DNA of 64,000 nucleotides, from NCBI GenBank assembly GCA_030538115.1, contig JAUNUP010000003.1:1-64000 (forward strand). Direction: 5' to 3'. Numbering within the stretch: the first letter of the stretch is position 1; the number at the start of each line of letters is the position of its first letter. Below, in pieces: positions 16,662 to 26,900 of the stretch. The DNA is from Dermatophilus congolensis. GTDB lineage: Bacteria; Actinomycetota; Actinomycetes; Actinomycetales; Dermatophilaceae. Under the pieces are notes generated by a model. The model worked only from the letters and a program-made list of their open reading frames with translations, ran no database searches and had not been told where the DNA came from. The position numbers were made by a program, and so were the translations under genes.

Positions 16662-19600
16662 ATGAGTTCCGCGAGTGCACCCGATTCTGCCTCTCGCCAC
16701 CGACAAGGTCCTCGCCCGATTCCGGAGGTGCCGCAGCCCGGTCGCATCGTCTCTGTGAGGGGCTCGACCTGGGCGGTCACCGATGTGCGAGTGCAGGGAC
16801 TGGGCCGCAGTGCGGCCGACGATCCGCATGTGCACGACGAGCACATCGTGAGTCTTCAGTCACTCGAGGAAGACCGGCTTGGCGAAGAACTCATGGTCGT
16901 GTGGGAACTCGAACTCGGGCACGGCGTCGTTCCGGAGCAGGGCCTGCCCGAGACCATCCACCCCGAGGCCTTCGATGACCCGAACCGCCTGGGCGCCGTG
17001 GTCGATGCCGTGCGCTGGGGCGCCGTGACCTCCGCCGACGCGCGGGCTTTCCAGTCTCCGTTCCGCAGCGGCGCGAACGTGGAGCCGTACCAGTTGGAGC
17101 CGCTGCGCCGCGCCCTCGCCTCCCCTCGCACCAATCTGCTGCTCGCCGACGACGTGGGTCTCGGCAAGACGATCGAGGCCGGACTGGTCGTGCAAGAACT
17201 GCTGCTGCGGCACCGTGCCCGTTCGGTGGTGATCGTGTGCCCGCCGAGCCTCGCGCTCAAGTGGCAAGACGAGATGCGCGAGAAGTTCGGCCTGGAGTTC
17301 GTGATCGTCAACTCCGAGCTGATGGCTCAGGTGCGCCGCACGCACGGCCTGGCGGCCAATCCGTTCAGGCTGTTTCCGCGGGTCATCGTGAGCATGGCGT
17401 GGCTGCCGACCCCGCGGGCACAGCGTCTGTTGCGTGATGTCTACAGCGAGGCCGGCCGCACCAACTCCGCGCGCCGGTACGCGTTCGATGCGTTGATCGT
17501 CGACGAAGCCCACCACGTGGCTCCGGCCAGCCCGAGCGCGCTGGGCGGGGGGCGAGGCTACGCGGTCGACAGCCGGCGCACCATCGCCACGCGCGCGCTC
17601 GCGGAGAAGTGCGAGCATCGCCTGTTCCTGTCTGCCACCCCGCACAACGGGCACACCGAGTCGTTCACGGCGCTGCTGGAGATGATCGACAACCGCCGCT
17701 TCGCACGGGGCGCCTCGGTGCGGGAGGAGCCGCTGCGCGAGGTCATGGTGCGGCGCCTCAAGAACAGGTTGGAGGGCAAGCAGTTCGAGCCGCGCCAGAT
17801 CCAGGGCCTGGTGTTCACACCGACGCCCGACGAGGAGGAGACGTTCGCCGATCTCGACCGGCTTCTCACCGAGGGCGCGAGGGCCGAGCGGCGCAGGTCA
17901 CTCGACATCGTCTCGCTGCTGTTGAAGAAGCGTTTTCTCTCCAGCCCGTGGGCGTTTGGGTTGACGCTGGAGGCCTACCGTGATGCGGCGGTCTCCGGCA
18001 GTGCGCTCGGCGCGTTCGACATGGCCGACGACGAGTACTACGCCGAGGTGCTGGGCAGTGGTCAGAGCGACGAGGAGGAAGGGCTCGCCGAGCATCCCGA
18101 ATTCGGTGCGATGCGCGCGGGTAAGTCGAGCGACCCCTTGGTGACGGCGACCGCGGCCGAGGTCGACAGACTGGTCACGTGGGGTCTGGGCTACCAGCAC
18201 AAGCCGAACTCCCGTTTGCTGGCGCTGGAGTCGTACCTCAACGCGGTGTGCCGGGGTGATCGCGGCGACTGGAGCAACGAGCGTGTGGTCGTGTTCACGG
18301 AGTATGCCGCCACGCTGGAGTGGATCGTCGGCTATCTGCAACAGCGCGGCTTCGGCCCGGTGCTGGCAACGATCCAGGGGTCGACGCCCACCGAGGAGCG
18401 CGAGCTGATCAGGGCCCGCTTCAACGCCGATCCCGCCACCGACCCGGTGCGGGTACTGGTCGCCACCGATGCCGCCGGCGAAGGGGTCGACCTACAGGCT
18501 CACTGCCACCGGTTGGTGAACTTCGACATTCCGTTCAACCCGTCGCGTCTCGAACAGCGCATCGGCCGCATCGACCGGTACGGGCAGCGGTACCGCCCCG
18601 AGGTGCGGTACTTCACCGCAGTTGAGGGCAAGGGCATCTACGCCGGAGACCTTGAATTCATGCGGCGCATCGCCGAGAAGGTGAGCACGATCGCGGCGGA
18701 TGTGGGTTCGGTGAACGCACTGATCGACGCACAAATCCAGGGCCGGTTCGCGCCCACGTCGGTGCGGCGCGCGGCGACCCCGGCGGGTGGAGCGGCCGAC
18801 GACGCCGCCATCGTGAACAGGGCGATGGCCGGAGATCAGGAGTTGAACCGCCAGCTCACCGAGCTGGCCCGCACGTACGGCGCCACGAAGGCCGCCATGC
18901 ACTTGACGCCGTTCAACGCCCGTCGCGTCGTCGACACGGCCTTGGAGCTGTCGCATCGCCCGCAGCTACGCCCGCACGAAGATGACACCACATACGCGGA
19001 GTTGTTCACCGTGCCGCAGCCCGACGAGTTGGGCCCGCAGTGGGCGTCGGTTCTCGAAGGCCTCGACACCCGGCTGGAGCCGGGCATGTGGCGCCCGATC
19101 ACATTCGACGGCGACGAGGTCGCAGGTCGTGACGACATCGTTCACGTACACCTCGGCCATCCGCTCATGCAGAAGTCGACGCGCATTCTGCGGGCCTCGC
19201 TGCTGGGCGCCGACGCCGACCTGCGACGCGTCACAGCGGTGACCGTGCCCGATCTGCCCGTCTCGTGTGTGGCGGCGGTGTCGCGGCTGGTGCTCGTGGG
19301 CCGGGGCGGGCTGCGGCTGCACGAGGAGGTGTTCGTCACCGGCATCCGGTTCAGGGGCCGTGAGATGGCGGAGGGCAAGGTCGCCGACCTGCTCGACCGT
19401 GCCCTCGACGCCGAGAACCTCGCGCTCGCCTCTGCAACGGTGCGTGCCCACCTGGCGCGGGCGTGGAATGCGGAGGGGCCCGAGCTGCGCAGCCGCCTAC
19501 AGACGGCGATGACGCGCCGAGCGACCACCCGGCAGGAGGCCGTCTCCGACGCCCTCCACGAGCGGCTCAACGGCGACGAGGAGCGGGCGCGGGCCATCTA

Positions 19601-19880
19601 CACCGCCTTCCGGGCCAACCTCACCGACTCCCTCGCGCGGCTGCGCGCGGCCGAGGAGGAGACGGAGTCGATGCTGCCGTTGCCCGATGACCAGCGCAGG
19701 CAACGGCAACGCGATATTCGTGCGATGGAGAACCGCCTCGACGCCCTGCACGACGAGGAGCAGCGAGAGGTGGCCGGCATCCGGGAGCGGTACGCCGACG
19801 TCACGCCGTACGTCTCGGCCGCGGCGCTCGTGTTCGCGTTGACCGCCGACGACGTCGCCGCGTGGGAGGAGCAGGGCTGA
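16662..19880 (+). CDS. drmD: DISARM DrmD, SNF2-like helicase
   Basis: A 1072-residue SNF2-family ATPase. It carries LLADDVGLGKTIEAGLV (Walker A, about residues 160-176), LIVDEAHHVAP (DEAH, about 279), FLSATPHNGH (motif III), VFTEYAATLEWIV, and in the second RecA lobe VLVATDAAGEGVDLQ and QRIGRIDRYGQ (about 630). The C-terminus is long and charged. It starts at ATG 16662; upstream in-frame codons belong to the divergent promoter region. It overlaps drmMI by one base. DrmD followed by an adenine methyltransferase, DrmA, DrmB and DrmC defines class 1 DISARM, an anti-phage system. Loss of the SNF2 gene would leave a class lacking it, but here it looks intact. Confidence 0.93.
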   Translation: MSSASAPDSASRHRQGPRPIPEVPQPGRIVSVRGSTWAVTDVRVQGLGRSAADDPHVHDEHIVSLQSLEEDRLGEELMVVWELELGHGVVPEQGLPETIHPEAFDDPNRLGAVVDAVRWGAVTSADARAFQSPFRSGANVEPYQLEPLRRALASPRTNLLLADDVGLGKTIEAGLVVQELLLRHRARSVVIVCPPSLALKWQDEMREKFGLEFVIVNSELMAQVRRTHGLAANPFRLFPRVIVSMAWLPTPRAQRLLRDVYSEAGRTNSARRYAFDALIVDEAHHVAPASPSALGGGRGYAVDSRRTIATRALAEKCEHRLFLSATPHNGHTESFTALLEMIDNRRFARGASVREEPLREVMVRRLKNRLEGKQFEPRQIQGLVFTPTPDEEETFADLDRLLTEGARAERRRSLDIVSLLLKKRFLSSPWAFGLTLEAYRDAAVSGSALGAFDMADDEYYAEVLGSGQSDEEEGLAEHPEFGAMRAGKSSDPLVTATAAEVDRLVTWGLGYQHKPNSRLLALESYLNAVCRGDRGDWSNERVVVFTEYAATLEWIVGYLQQRGFGPVLATIQGSTPTEERELIRARFNADPATDPVRVLVATDAAGEGVDLQAHCHRLVNFDIPFNPSRLEQRIGRIDRYGQRYRPEVRYFTAVEGKGIYAGDLEFMRRIAEKVSTIAADVGSVNALIDAQIQGRFAPTSVRRAATPAGGAADDAAIVNRAMAGDQELNRQLTELARTYGATKAAMHLTPFNARRVVDTALELSHRPQLRPHEDDTTYAELFTVPQPDELGPQWASVLEGLDTRLEPGMWRPITFDGDEVAGRDDIVHVHLGHPLMQKSTRILRASLLGADADLRRVTAVTVPDLPVSCVAAVSRLVLVGRGGLRLHEEVFVTGIRFRGREMAEGKVADLLDRALDAENLALASATVRAHLARAWNAEGPELRSRLQTAMTRRATTRQEAVSDALHERLNGDEERARAIYTAFRANLTDSLARLRAAEEETESMLPLPDDQRRQRQRDIRAMENRLDALHDEEQREVAGIRERYADVTPYVSAAALVFALTADDVAAWEEQG

Positions 19881-22800
19881 TGGCCGCACGTTCATCGAGG
19901 TCAGCAGGCCCGCGCCGACACGTTGCCACTCCCGCCGAGTTGCACCGGGCCTGGCTGGCGCTGGTCGACACCGAGGGCCCGTTCTTGGCCATCCCGCCGC
20001 TGCTCACGGTGTGGCCGCAGGGAATCCCTGCTCTCGACCACACCGCGAAGACGACGGTCGTCGATGGCAAGCCCCTGATCGAACGCGCGTGGGATGCGTG
20101 GACCAGCGCGCGTCCCGACGACGGGGCGGCCCAAGCCCGCTACCGCCAGGCCCGCGACGCGTGGGTCGAGACGGTGCTGCGCGAGGTGATCGGCTGGCGC
20201 GATCTCTACGTCACGGAGGGGGCCGCGCTGGTCAATGCGCGGGCTCACTCCGAGCGCGGCGACGTGACCGTACGACCCGACGGAGCCCTGGTGCGTGGCG
20301 AACACGTGGCGGCGCTCGTCTCGGTGGTCGATCCGGTGGAGAGCCTGCGTGACCTGCTCGACGACGGCTGGGCAGCGAGCCCGATCGACCGCATGGAGGC
20401 CATGCTGCGCGCCGGCGACTGCCCGATCGGTGTGGTCACCGACGGCCGCTGGTGGGCCGTCGTCAGCACGCCGGAGACGGGCCTGCCCGCCTCCGGCATC
20501 GTCGACTCGTTCACGTGGGTGGAGGAGCCCGCAGTTCGCGATGCCTTCGTGGCGCTGCTCGACCGTCGCCGCCTCGTCGCGGGCAAGCCCGAACACCGAC
20601 TGCCGAGGTTGTTCGCCGATTCGGTGCTGGCCGCCGAGCAGATCACCGAGTCGCTGGGCACCCAGGTGCGCCAGGCGGTGGAGCTGATCGTGCAGGCGCT
20701 GAGCGACGCAGCCCGCGCCGCCCGAGACCGTGGAGAGCCCGACCCGCTACCCGACGACGGGCACGAGGTGTACGAGGCCGTGGTCACGGTGATGATGCGG
20801 GTCGTGTTTCTGCTGTTCGCCGAGGAGCGGGGGCTGCTGCCGCAGGGCCAGGTGTTCACCGCCGGGTACGGCCTCGCCGGGCAGCTCGACGACCTCGACG
20901 AACGCGCGCGGCACGAGGGCGAGGAGGCGCTCGACGGCACAGCGCACACATGGCACCGGCTTCTCGCCACCTCGCAGGCCCTGCACTCGGGGGCAACGTT
21001 CGAAGACCTGCGCGTGCCCGCGTACGGCGGTTCGCTCTTCGATCCGGCCCGCTTCGCATTTCTCACCGACGTCACCGACCGGGGCGCTCTCGCGGTGGCG
21101 GTGAGCGACCGGGTGATGCTGCACGTGCTGCGCGCCGTGCAGGTGGCCCACGTGAAGGGCCAGGAGGCGCGACGGATCTCGTTCAAAGACATCGACGTCG
21201 AGCAGATCGGCTACATCTACGAGGGCCTGCTCGGCTACACGTGCCGCCGGGCCGACCGCGTCATCGTGGGACTCATCGGCTCGCCGGGGGCCGAGCCCGA
21301 GATCCCCCTCCACGTGCTCGACGACCTCGCCGAGTCAACCGCCGACGACAAGGGCCTCGCGACCGCTGTGGTGGCGTGGGTGAAGAAGAACCAGCCCGCC
21401 GCCAAACCGCCCACGGCGTCTGCACTGACGAAGGCGCTGGCCACCGGCGATGCCCTACTCGACGCGGAGCGGGCCCTGCGGCTTGTGACCCGCGACGCCG
21501 TGCTGCGCACAAGCCTGCGCGCCTACCTCGGCGTGATCCGCCGCGACCTGCGCGGACGCCCCGCCGTGGTCGAGGCGGGTGGCCTCGTCGTGGTCGAGAC
21601 CCCCTCGCGCCGCAACTCCGGCGCGCACTACACACCCGCAAAGCTGGCGGAGGAGGTCGTGGAGCACGCCCTCGCACCGCTCGTACACCGGCCTGGCCCG
21701 CATCAGACCGCCGAGCGCGACCAGTGGAAGCTGCGCTCGTCGACTGACATCCTCGGCCTGCGGGTGGCCGACATCGCCTGCGGTTCGGGCGCCTTTCTCG
21801 TCGCCGCCGCCCGATACCTCGCCCGCCGCGTAGTGGAGGCGTGGCACGACGAGGGTGCCGCCTCGAAGCCGCCCCGCGAGCTTGAGGTCGACGCCCTGCG
21901 CCAGGTGGTGGCGGAGTGCCTGTACGGCGCCGACATCAACGAGATGGCCGTCGAAATGTGCAAGCTCTCGCTGTGGCTGGTGTCGCTCGACCGCGACCTG
22001 CCGTTCTCGTTTGTCGACGACAAGGTGCTGCACGGCAACTCCCTGCTCGGCATCACCGACCTGCGGCAACTGCGCGAGATGCACATCGCCCCGGCGGCCG
22101 AGCGGCAGGGCGAATTGTTCCTCGTCGGATCGGGAGCCGTGGTCGACGCGCTCGACGTCGACGGCGTGATCCGGGGCGTGATCGACAAGAGGCGCAAGCT
22201 TGCGACCGTCATCGACGAGCGCGACGCCCAGCGCAACGCGACCACCAAGCGGCGGCTGCTGAACGAAATCGAACGCGACTCCGCCCAGCTCACCACGGTG
22301 GCCGACGGAGTGATCGCCGCCGGGCTCGAACTCGGCGGCAAGCCGGGCGCCAAGCTCGACGAGGCCTACAAGAGCCTGCAGGTCGCAGCGGGCGCCGCCT
22401 TCCCGAGTGGCGCCCAGGCCACCGCTCCCGACGCGACCACTCTCGACGCGATCATCGCCCGCGGACTCACCCCCACCGTGGAGACGGACTATGCGCGGTG
22501 GAAGCCGCTGCACTGGGCCCTCGCGGTGCCCGACGTGATGGAGCGAGGCGGCTTCGACGCGATCATCGGCAACCCGCCGTTCCTCGGCGGACAGAAGCTG
22601 ACGGGCGCGATGGGCACCAACGTGCGCGACTGGTTCGTCAACGTACTCGCCGAGGGCACCCGTGGCAGCGCCGACCTCGTCGCGTACTTCTTCTTGCGGG
22701 CGTACGGCCTGCTGTCGCAGCGCGGCACGATCGGACTCATCGCCACTAACACCCTGGCGCAGGGTGACACCCGCGAAGTGGGGCTCGACCGCATGGTGGC

Positions 22801-23989
22801 CACGGGCTTCACGATCACCCGGGCGATCCAGAGCCGCTCGTGGCCCGCGGCGAGCGCGAACCTCGAATACGCCGCCGTGTGGGGGACGCGCGCCTCAGTG
22901 TCGCCGGATGTTCCGCGCGTCAGTGACGACGAACCGACCCGACGCATCTCGACGCTGCTCGAGCCTGCGGGGCGCGTGGAGGGGCATCCGGTTCGCCTCA
23001 CCGAGAACGAAGACATCGCATTCCAGGGATGCATCGTGCTCGGCAAGGGGTTCATCCTCGAACCGGAAGAAGCCGAAGAGTGGATCGCAGCCGATCCGCG
23101 CAACACCGATGTGCTGTTCCCCTACCTCAACGGCGAAGACCTCAACTCGCGCCCCGACGGCTCGGCGTCACGCTGGGTCATCGACTTCACCGGCTACTGC
23201 GAGAGGTGCGCTGCGAAATTCTCGCTCCCGTTCCGTCGGCTCGTGGAAGCAGTCAAGGCAGAGCGGTCTCGCAACAACCGAAAGGTGTATCGCGACTACT
23301 GGTGGCTCTTCGCCGAAGGTCGACCCGCGCTCCGCAGGGCTCTGGCCGGACTTGACGAGGTCCTGGTTCTCACTCGGGTGAGCCGAACTCTCATGCCGGC
23401 GCGCACCACAACAGAGCAAGTGATGAGCGAAGCCACAGTGGCATTTACCACGACTAGCTTCAACGATCAGGCGGTGCTTTCCGCAACACCGCATCAGATG
23501 TGGGCAGTCAAGTTCTCGTCGGGCATGCGTAATGACCCCCGATATACGCCCTCGGACGTGTTCGAGACCTTCCCTCGGCCGCAACCGACCAATGACCTCG
23601 ACCGCATCGGTCGGGTGCTCGATGAGGAGCGGGCCGAGATCATGATTCGGCGCGACCTCGGCTTGACGAAGTTGTACAACCTCGTCAACGACCCCGATGT
23701 GTCCGACTCCGCGGACCGTGATGTGGCACGGATGCGGCAGATTCACGTGGAGCTTGATCACGCCGTCATGGAGGCGTACGGGTGGGACGATGTGCCGCTC
23801 GACCACGGCTTCCACACGTACCGGCAGATGCGCCGCTGGACCGTGTCTGCCGCTGCCCGGGTGGAGATACTCGACCGCCTGCTCGAAGAGAACCACCGAC
23901 GTGCCGCCGCTCAAGGGCAGGTGCCGGCAGCGCCTGACACCGACCCCGAAGACGACGCCGATGACAGCGGCGAGGAGAAGGACGCATGA
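19880..23989 (+). CDS. drmMI: DISARM DrmMI, adenine-N6 DNA methyltransferase
   Basis: A 1369-residue protein expected to methylate adenines of the host and mark self DNA. SAM motif I is VADIACGSGAFLVAAARYLARR near residue 630 and the catalytic motif IV is GNPPFLGGQ near residue 896, giving a gamma-like/type IIG arrangement with a 260-residue insertion between them. The region from about 22,980 to 23,600, towards the C-terminus where target recognition is expected, is visibly poorer in G+C than the rest. The N-terminal 500 residues have no clear nuclease motif by eye. The ATG at 19880 shares a base with the drmD stop and has GGAGGAG upstream. It overlaps drmA by four bases. Confidence 0.9.
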   Translation: MAARSSRSAGPRRHVATPAELHRAWLALVDTEGPFLAIPPLLTVWPQGIPALDHTAKTTVVDGKPLIERAWDAWTSARPDDGAAQARYRQARDAWVETVLREVIGWRDLYVTEGAALVNARAHSERGDVTVRPDGALVRGEHVAALVSVVDPVESLRDLLDDGWAASPIDRMEAMLRAGDCPIGVVTDGRWWAVVSTPETGLPASGIVDSFTWVEEPAVRDAFVALLDRRRLVAGKPEHRLPRLFADSVLAAEQITESLGTQVRQAVELIVQALSDAARAARDRGEPDPLPDDGHEVYEAVVTVMMRVVFLLFAEERGLLPQGQVFTAGYGLAGQLDDLDERARHEGEEALDGTAHTWHRLLATSQALHSGATFEDLRVPAYGGSLFDPARFAFLTDVTDRGALAVAVSDRVMLHVLRAVQVAHVKGQEARRISFKDIDVEQIGYIYEGLLGYTCRRADRVIVGLIGSPGAEPEIPLHVLDDLAESTADDKGLATAVVAWVKKNQPAAKPPTASALTKALATGDALLDAERALRLVTRDAVLRTSLRAYLGVIRRDLRGRPAVVEAGGLVVVETPSRRNSGAHYTPAKLAEEVVEHALAPLVHRPGPHQTAERDQWKLRSSTDILGLRVADIACGSGAFLVAAARYLARRVVEAWHDEGAASKPPRELEVDALRQVVAECLYGADINEMAVEMCKLSLWLVSLDRDLPFSFVDDKVLHGNSLLGITDLRQLREMHIAPAAERQGELFLVGSGAVVDALDVDGVIRGVIDKRRKLATVIDERDAQRNATTKRRLLNEIERDSAQLTTVADGVIAAGLELGGKPGAKLDEAYKSLQVAAGAAFPSGAQATAPDATTLDAIIARGLTPTVETDYARWKPLHWALAVPDVMERGGFDAIIGNPPFLGGQKLTGAMGTNVRDWFVNVLAEGTRGSADLVAYFFLRAYGLLSQRGTIGLIATNTLAQGDTREVGLDRMVATGFTITRAIQSRSWPAASANLEYAAVWGTRASVSPDVPRVSDDEPTRRISTLLEPAGRVEGHPVRLTENEDIAFQGCIVLGKGFILEPEEAEEWIAADPRNTDVLFPYLNGEDLNSRPDGSASRWVIDFTGYCERCAAKFSLPFRRLVEAVKAERSRNNRKVYRDYWWLFAEGRPALRRALAGLDEVLVLTRVSRTLMPARTTTEQVMSEATVAFTTTSFNDQAVLSATPHQMWAVKFSSGMRNDPRYTPSDVFETFPRPQPTNDLDRIGRVLDEERAEIMIRRDLGLTKLYNLVNDPDVSDSADRDVARMRQIHVELDHAVMEAYGWDDVPLDHGFHTYRQMRRWTVSAAARVEILDRLLEENHRRAAAQGQVPAAPDTDPEDDADDSGEEKDA

Positions 23990-26900
23990 GCCAGAGCACC
24001 GGCCCGGACGACACCGCGGAGGCTCCGGGCTACGAACTCACGTTCGCGCCCGACGACACCTCGTGGACGGCCAGGGAGAACCTCAACGACATTCTCATCC
24101 GCGAACTGCTCGGTCCCGCCGACGGCGACACGGAGCAGATCTCGGTACCGCCCGACACCCGCTACCTGCTCGGCCGCATCGCTCCCACCAAGCTCACCGG
24201 CGGTGACGCGCCCGCCTCCGCCGCTGATGGCAGCGTCACGGATCGCGACGACAACGACTCCACTCTCGACCTCGGCGACGACCTCGACGCCCGCGAATCG
24301 CGAGGCGTGCCCGTGATCGACAACGACGACTCCGGTATCGACGGCGAAGAAGACGCGATCGCAGGCGACCACGACGAGCCGATCAAACGCGGCATCATGA
24401 TCCCCGCCTCGATGGGCCTGCGCTTCCAAGTGCCCTTCGACCTGCGCGAGGTGACCGTGCGGGCAGGCTGGGGCACGTACGAGCCTCGTGCGACAGGCGA
24501 AGTCAGCGCGGCCGGGCGACCGGTGCGCCATTTCGTGCGCACCCCCGTGCACAGGTCCGCGCGGATAGACCTCACCGCCCAGCGCCCTGGCCACACCACC
24601 GACATCCCCCTCGTCGATGACGTCGTGCTGCGCGTCGACACCTACGACGACCAGCAGCTTCGCCGCCGCCTCGTCGAGGTGGCCCTGTGCAACGACCGCG
24701 AGACACCCACCCAGATCCCCGTCGACGCCTGGATGTTCCAGACCAAACTCGACGTCGAAGCCGACGGCGCCGACGTGTTCCTCCCCGTGGTCGACGTGAT
24801 GGAGAACGACCCCGGCGAAGACGACGACGAGCTGCGCCGCCTCGGGCTGCAGTACCGCGACCGGCTCGAATTCGCGGTAGGCCGCACGTGCTCGGCCGAC
24901 TGGGTGGTGGCCGATGGGGCGCGCCGGGCGACCAAGGTGTCGACCACGTGGCTGCCCACCGCCGAGACGCCCCAGACCCGCGCCTTCGAAGTGCCCGGCA
25001 CCGTGCTCGACATGCGCCGCCTCGCCGAGATGAGTGCGGCCGAGGTGGGCGATGCGCTGCGGCCCATCGTCGACGGCTACGCCTCCTGGCTCGGGCTCGA
25101 CGGAGCGCAGCCCCCGCCCGACGGCCGCCCCACGCAACGCGCCATCGCCGAGGCCCTCCCCCGCCACCTTTCCGAGGAGGCGCACCTCGCCATCGACGAG
25201 GCGACCCAGGTACACCGGCAACTCGTCGAGGGGCTCGACCACCTCGTCTCCGACCCGGAGGCGTTGCGCTGCTTCGCGTTCATGAACCGCGTCATGGCCG
25301 ACCAGCGCGTACACAGCCAGGTCGCCGCGCTGCGCGCCGACAGGCCCGAACTCTCCGCCGACGCGGCCATGCGCGAGGTGCTGCACGGCACGGCCGACAA
25401 GCCGCGCAAACCCGGCGACGCCCACTCGTGGCGCACGTTCCAGATCGCGTTCGTGCTCATGCAGATCCCGGCCATGTGCGACCCCGCCCACCCCCGGCGC
25501 TCAGGCCCCGCCGCCAACGTGGAGCTGCTGTTCTTCCCCACCGGTGGTGGCAAGACCGAGGCGTACCTCGGCCTCGCGGCCTTCACGTTCGCGATCCGCC
25601 GCCGGCAGGGCATGCTCGACACCCCCGACGGAACTCTCAACGGAGGCGACGGCGTCGCGGTGCTCATGCGCTACACGCTGCGCCTGCTCACCGCCCAGCA
25701 GTTCCAGCGCGCCACCACACTCATCTGCGCCGCCGAGCTGGCCCGCCTCGAAGACACCGCGACCTGGGGCGACACCCCGTTCCGCATCGGGCTGTGGGTC
25801 GGCTCCGGGGTCTCACCCAAGTGGGTGAAAGACGCGGCCGAAGAGCTGCAGCTCGCCAACAAGAACCCGCGCTACCGGCTCACGGTGCTGCAGATACAGC
25901 GGTGCCCGTGGTGCGGCACGCGCATCGGCTCCGGTGAGGTGAAGATCGACACCTCCGAGGGGCGCGTGCGCGTGTACTGCGGCGACGACCTCTCCGACTG
26001 CCCGTTCTCCGAGGGCGGCGACTTCGACGACGGCCTGCCCGTGCTCACGGTCGACGAGGAGATCTATCGGCTCACACCGGCGTTCGTCATCGCCACTGTC
26101 GACAAGTTCGCCCGCCTCGCCCGCGAAGGCCAGGCCGCGTCACTGTTCGGCCACGTCCGGCTGCGCTGCGACCGCCACGGCTACGTGCACCCCGACGACC
26201 AGGGATGCACCATCGCCCAGAACGGCAAACACCCCAAGAGTGGTGCGCTGCCGGCCGCGCCTGTGTACCCCACCAGCCGCCTGCGGCCGCCCGACCTCAT
26301 CATTCAAGACGAGCTGCACCTCATCACCGGTGCGCTCGGTACCACCGTCGGGCTGTTCGAGGTGGCCATCGACGCGCTCACCACCTGGCGCTCCCCCGCC
26401 GGTGCGACGGTGAAGCCGCTCATCGTCGCCTCCACCGCCACCGTGCGAAACGCGCTCGACCAGGTACACGCCCTCTACGGCCGGGGCGTCACCGTGTTCC
26501 CGCCGCAGGTCACCGACGTCGCCGACACGTTCTTCTCCCGCGAGGTCGCAGCCTCGCCCACGACTCCGGGGCGTCGCTACGTCGGTATCTCGACCACGGG
26601 CGTGCGCATGACCACCGCAGAGATCCGTATCGCCGAAGTGCTCATGGCCGGGGCGCAGGAGCTCATCGACACCTCGGGCGCAGCCGCCGACCCGTACTGC
26701 ACCCTCGTCGGCTACTTCAACGCGACCCGCGAACTGGCGGGCATGGCCCGGTACATGCGCGACGACATCCAGACGGCCCTCGCAAAGGGGCGTCGTTGGT
26801 CACGGCTGCCACAGCGAGCCGGCACCGGGTTCAGGCAACTCAACCTCGCCGAACTCACTTCGCGCGTCGCGGGCGCCGACATCACCAGCACCCTCGATCA

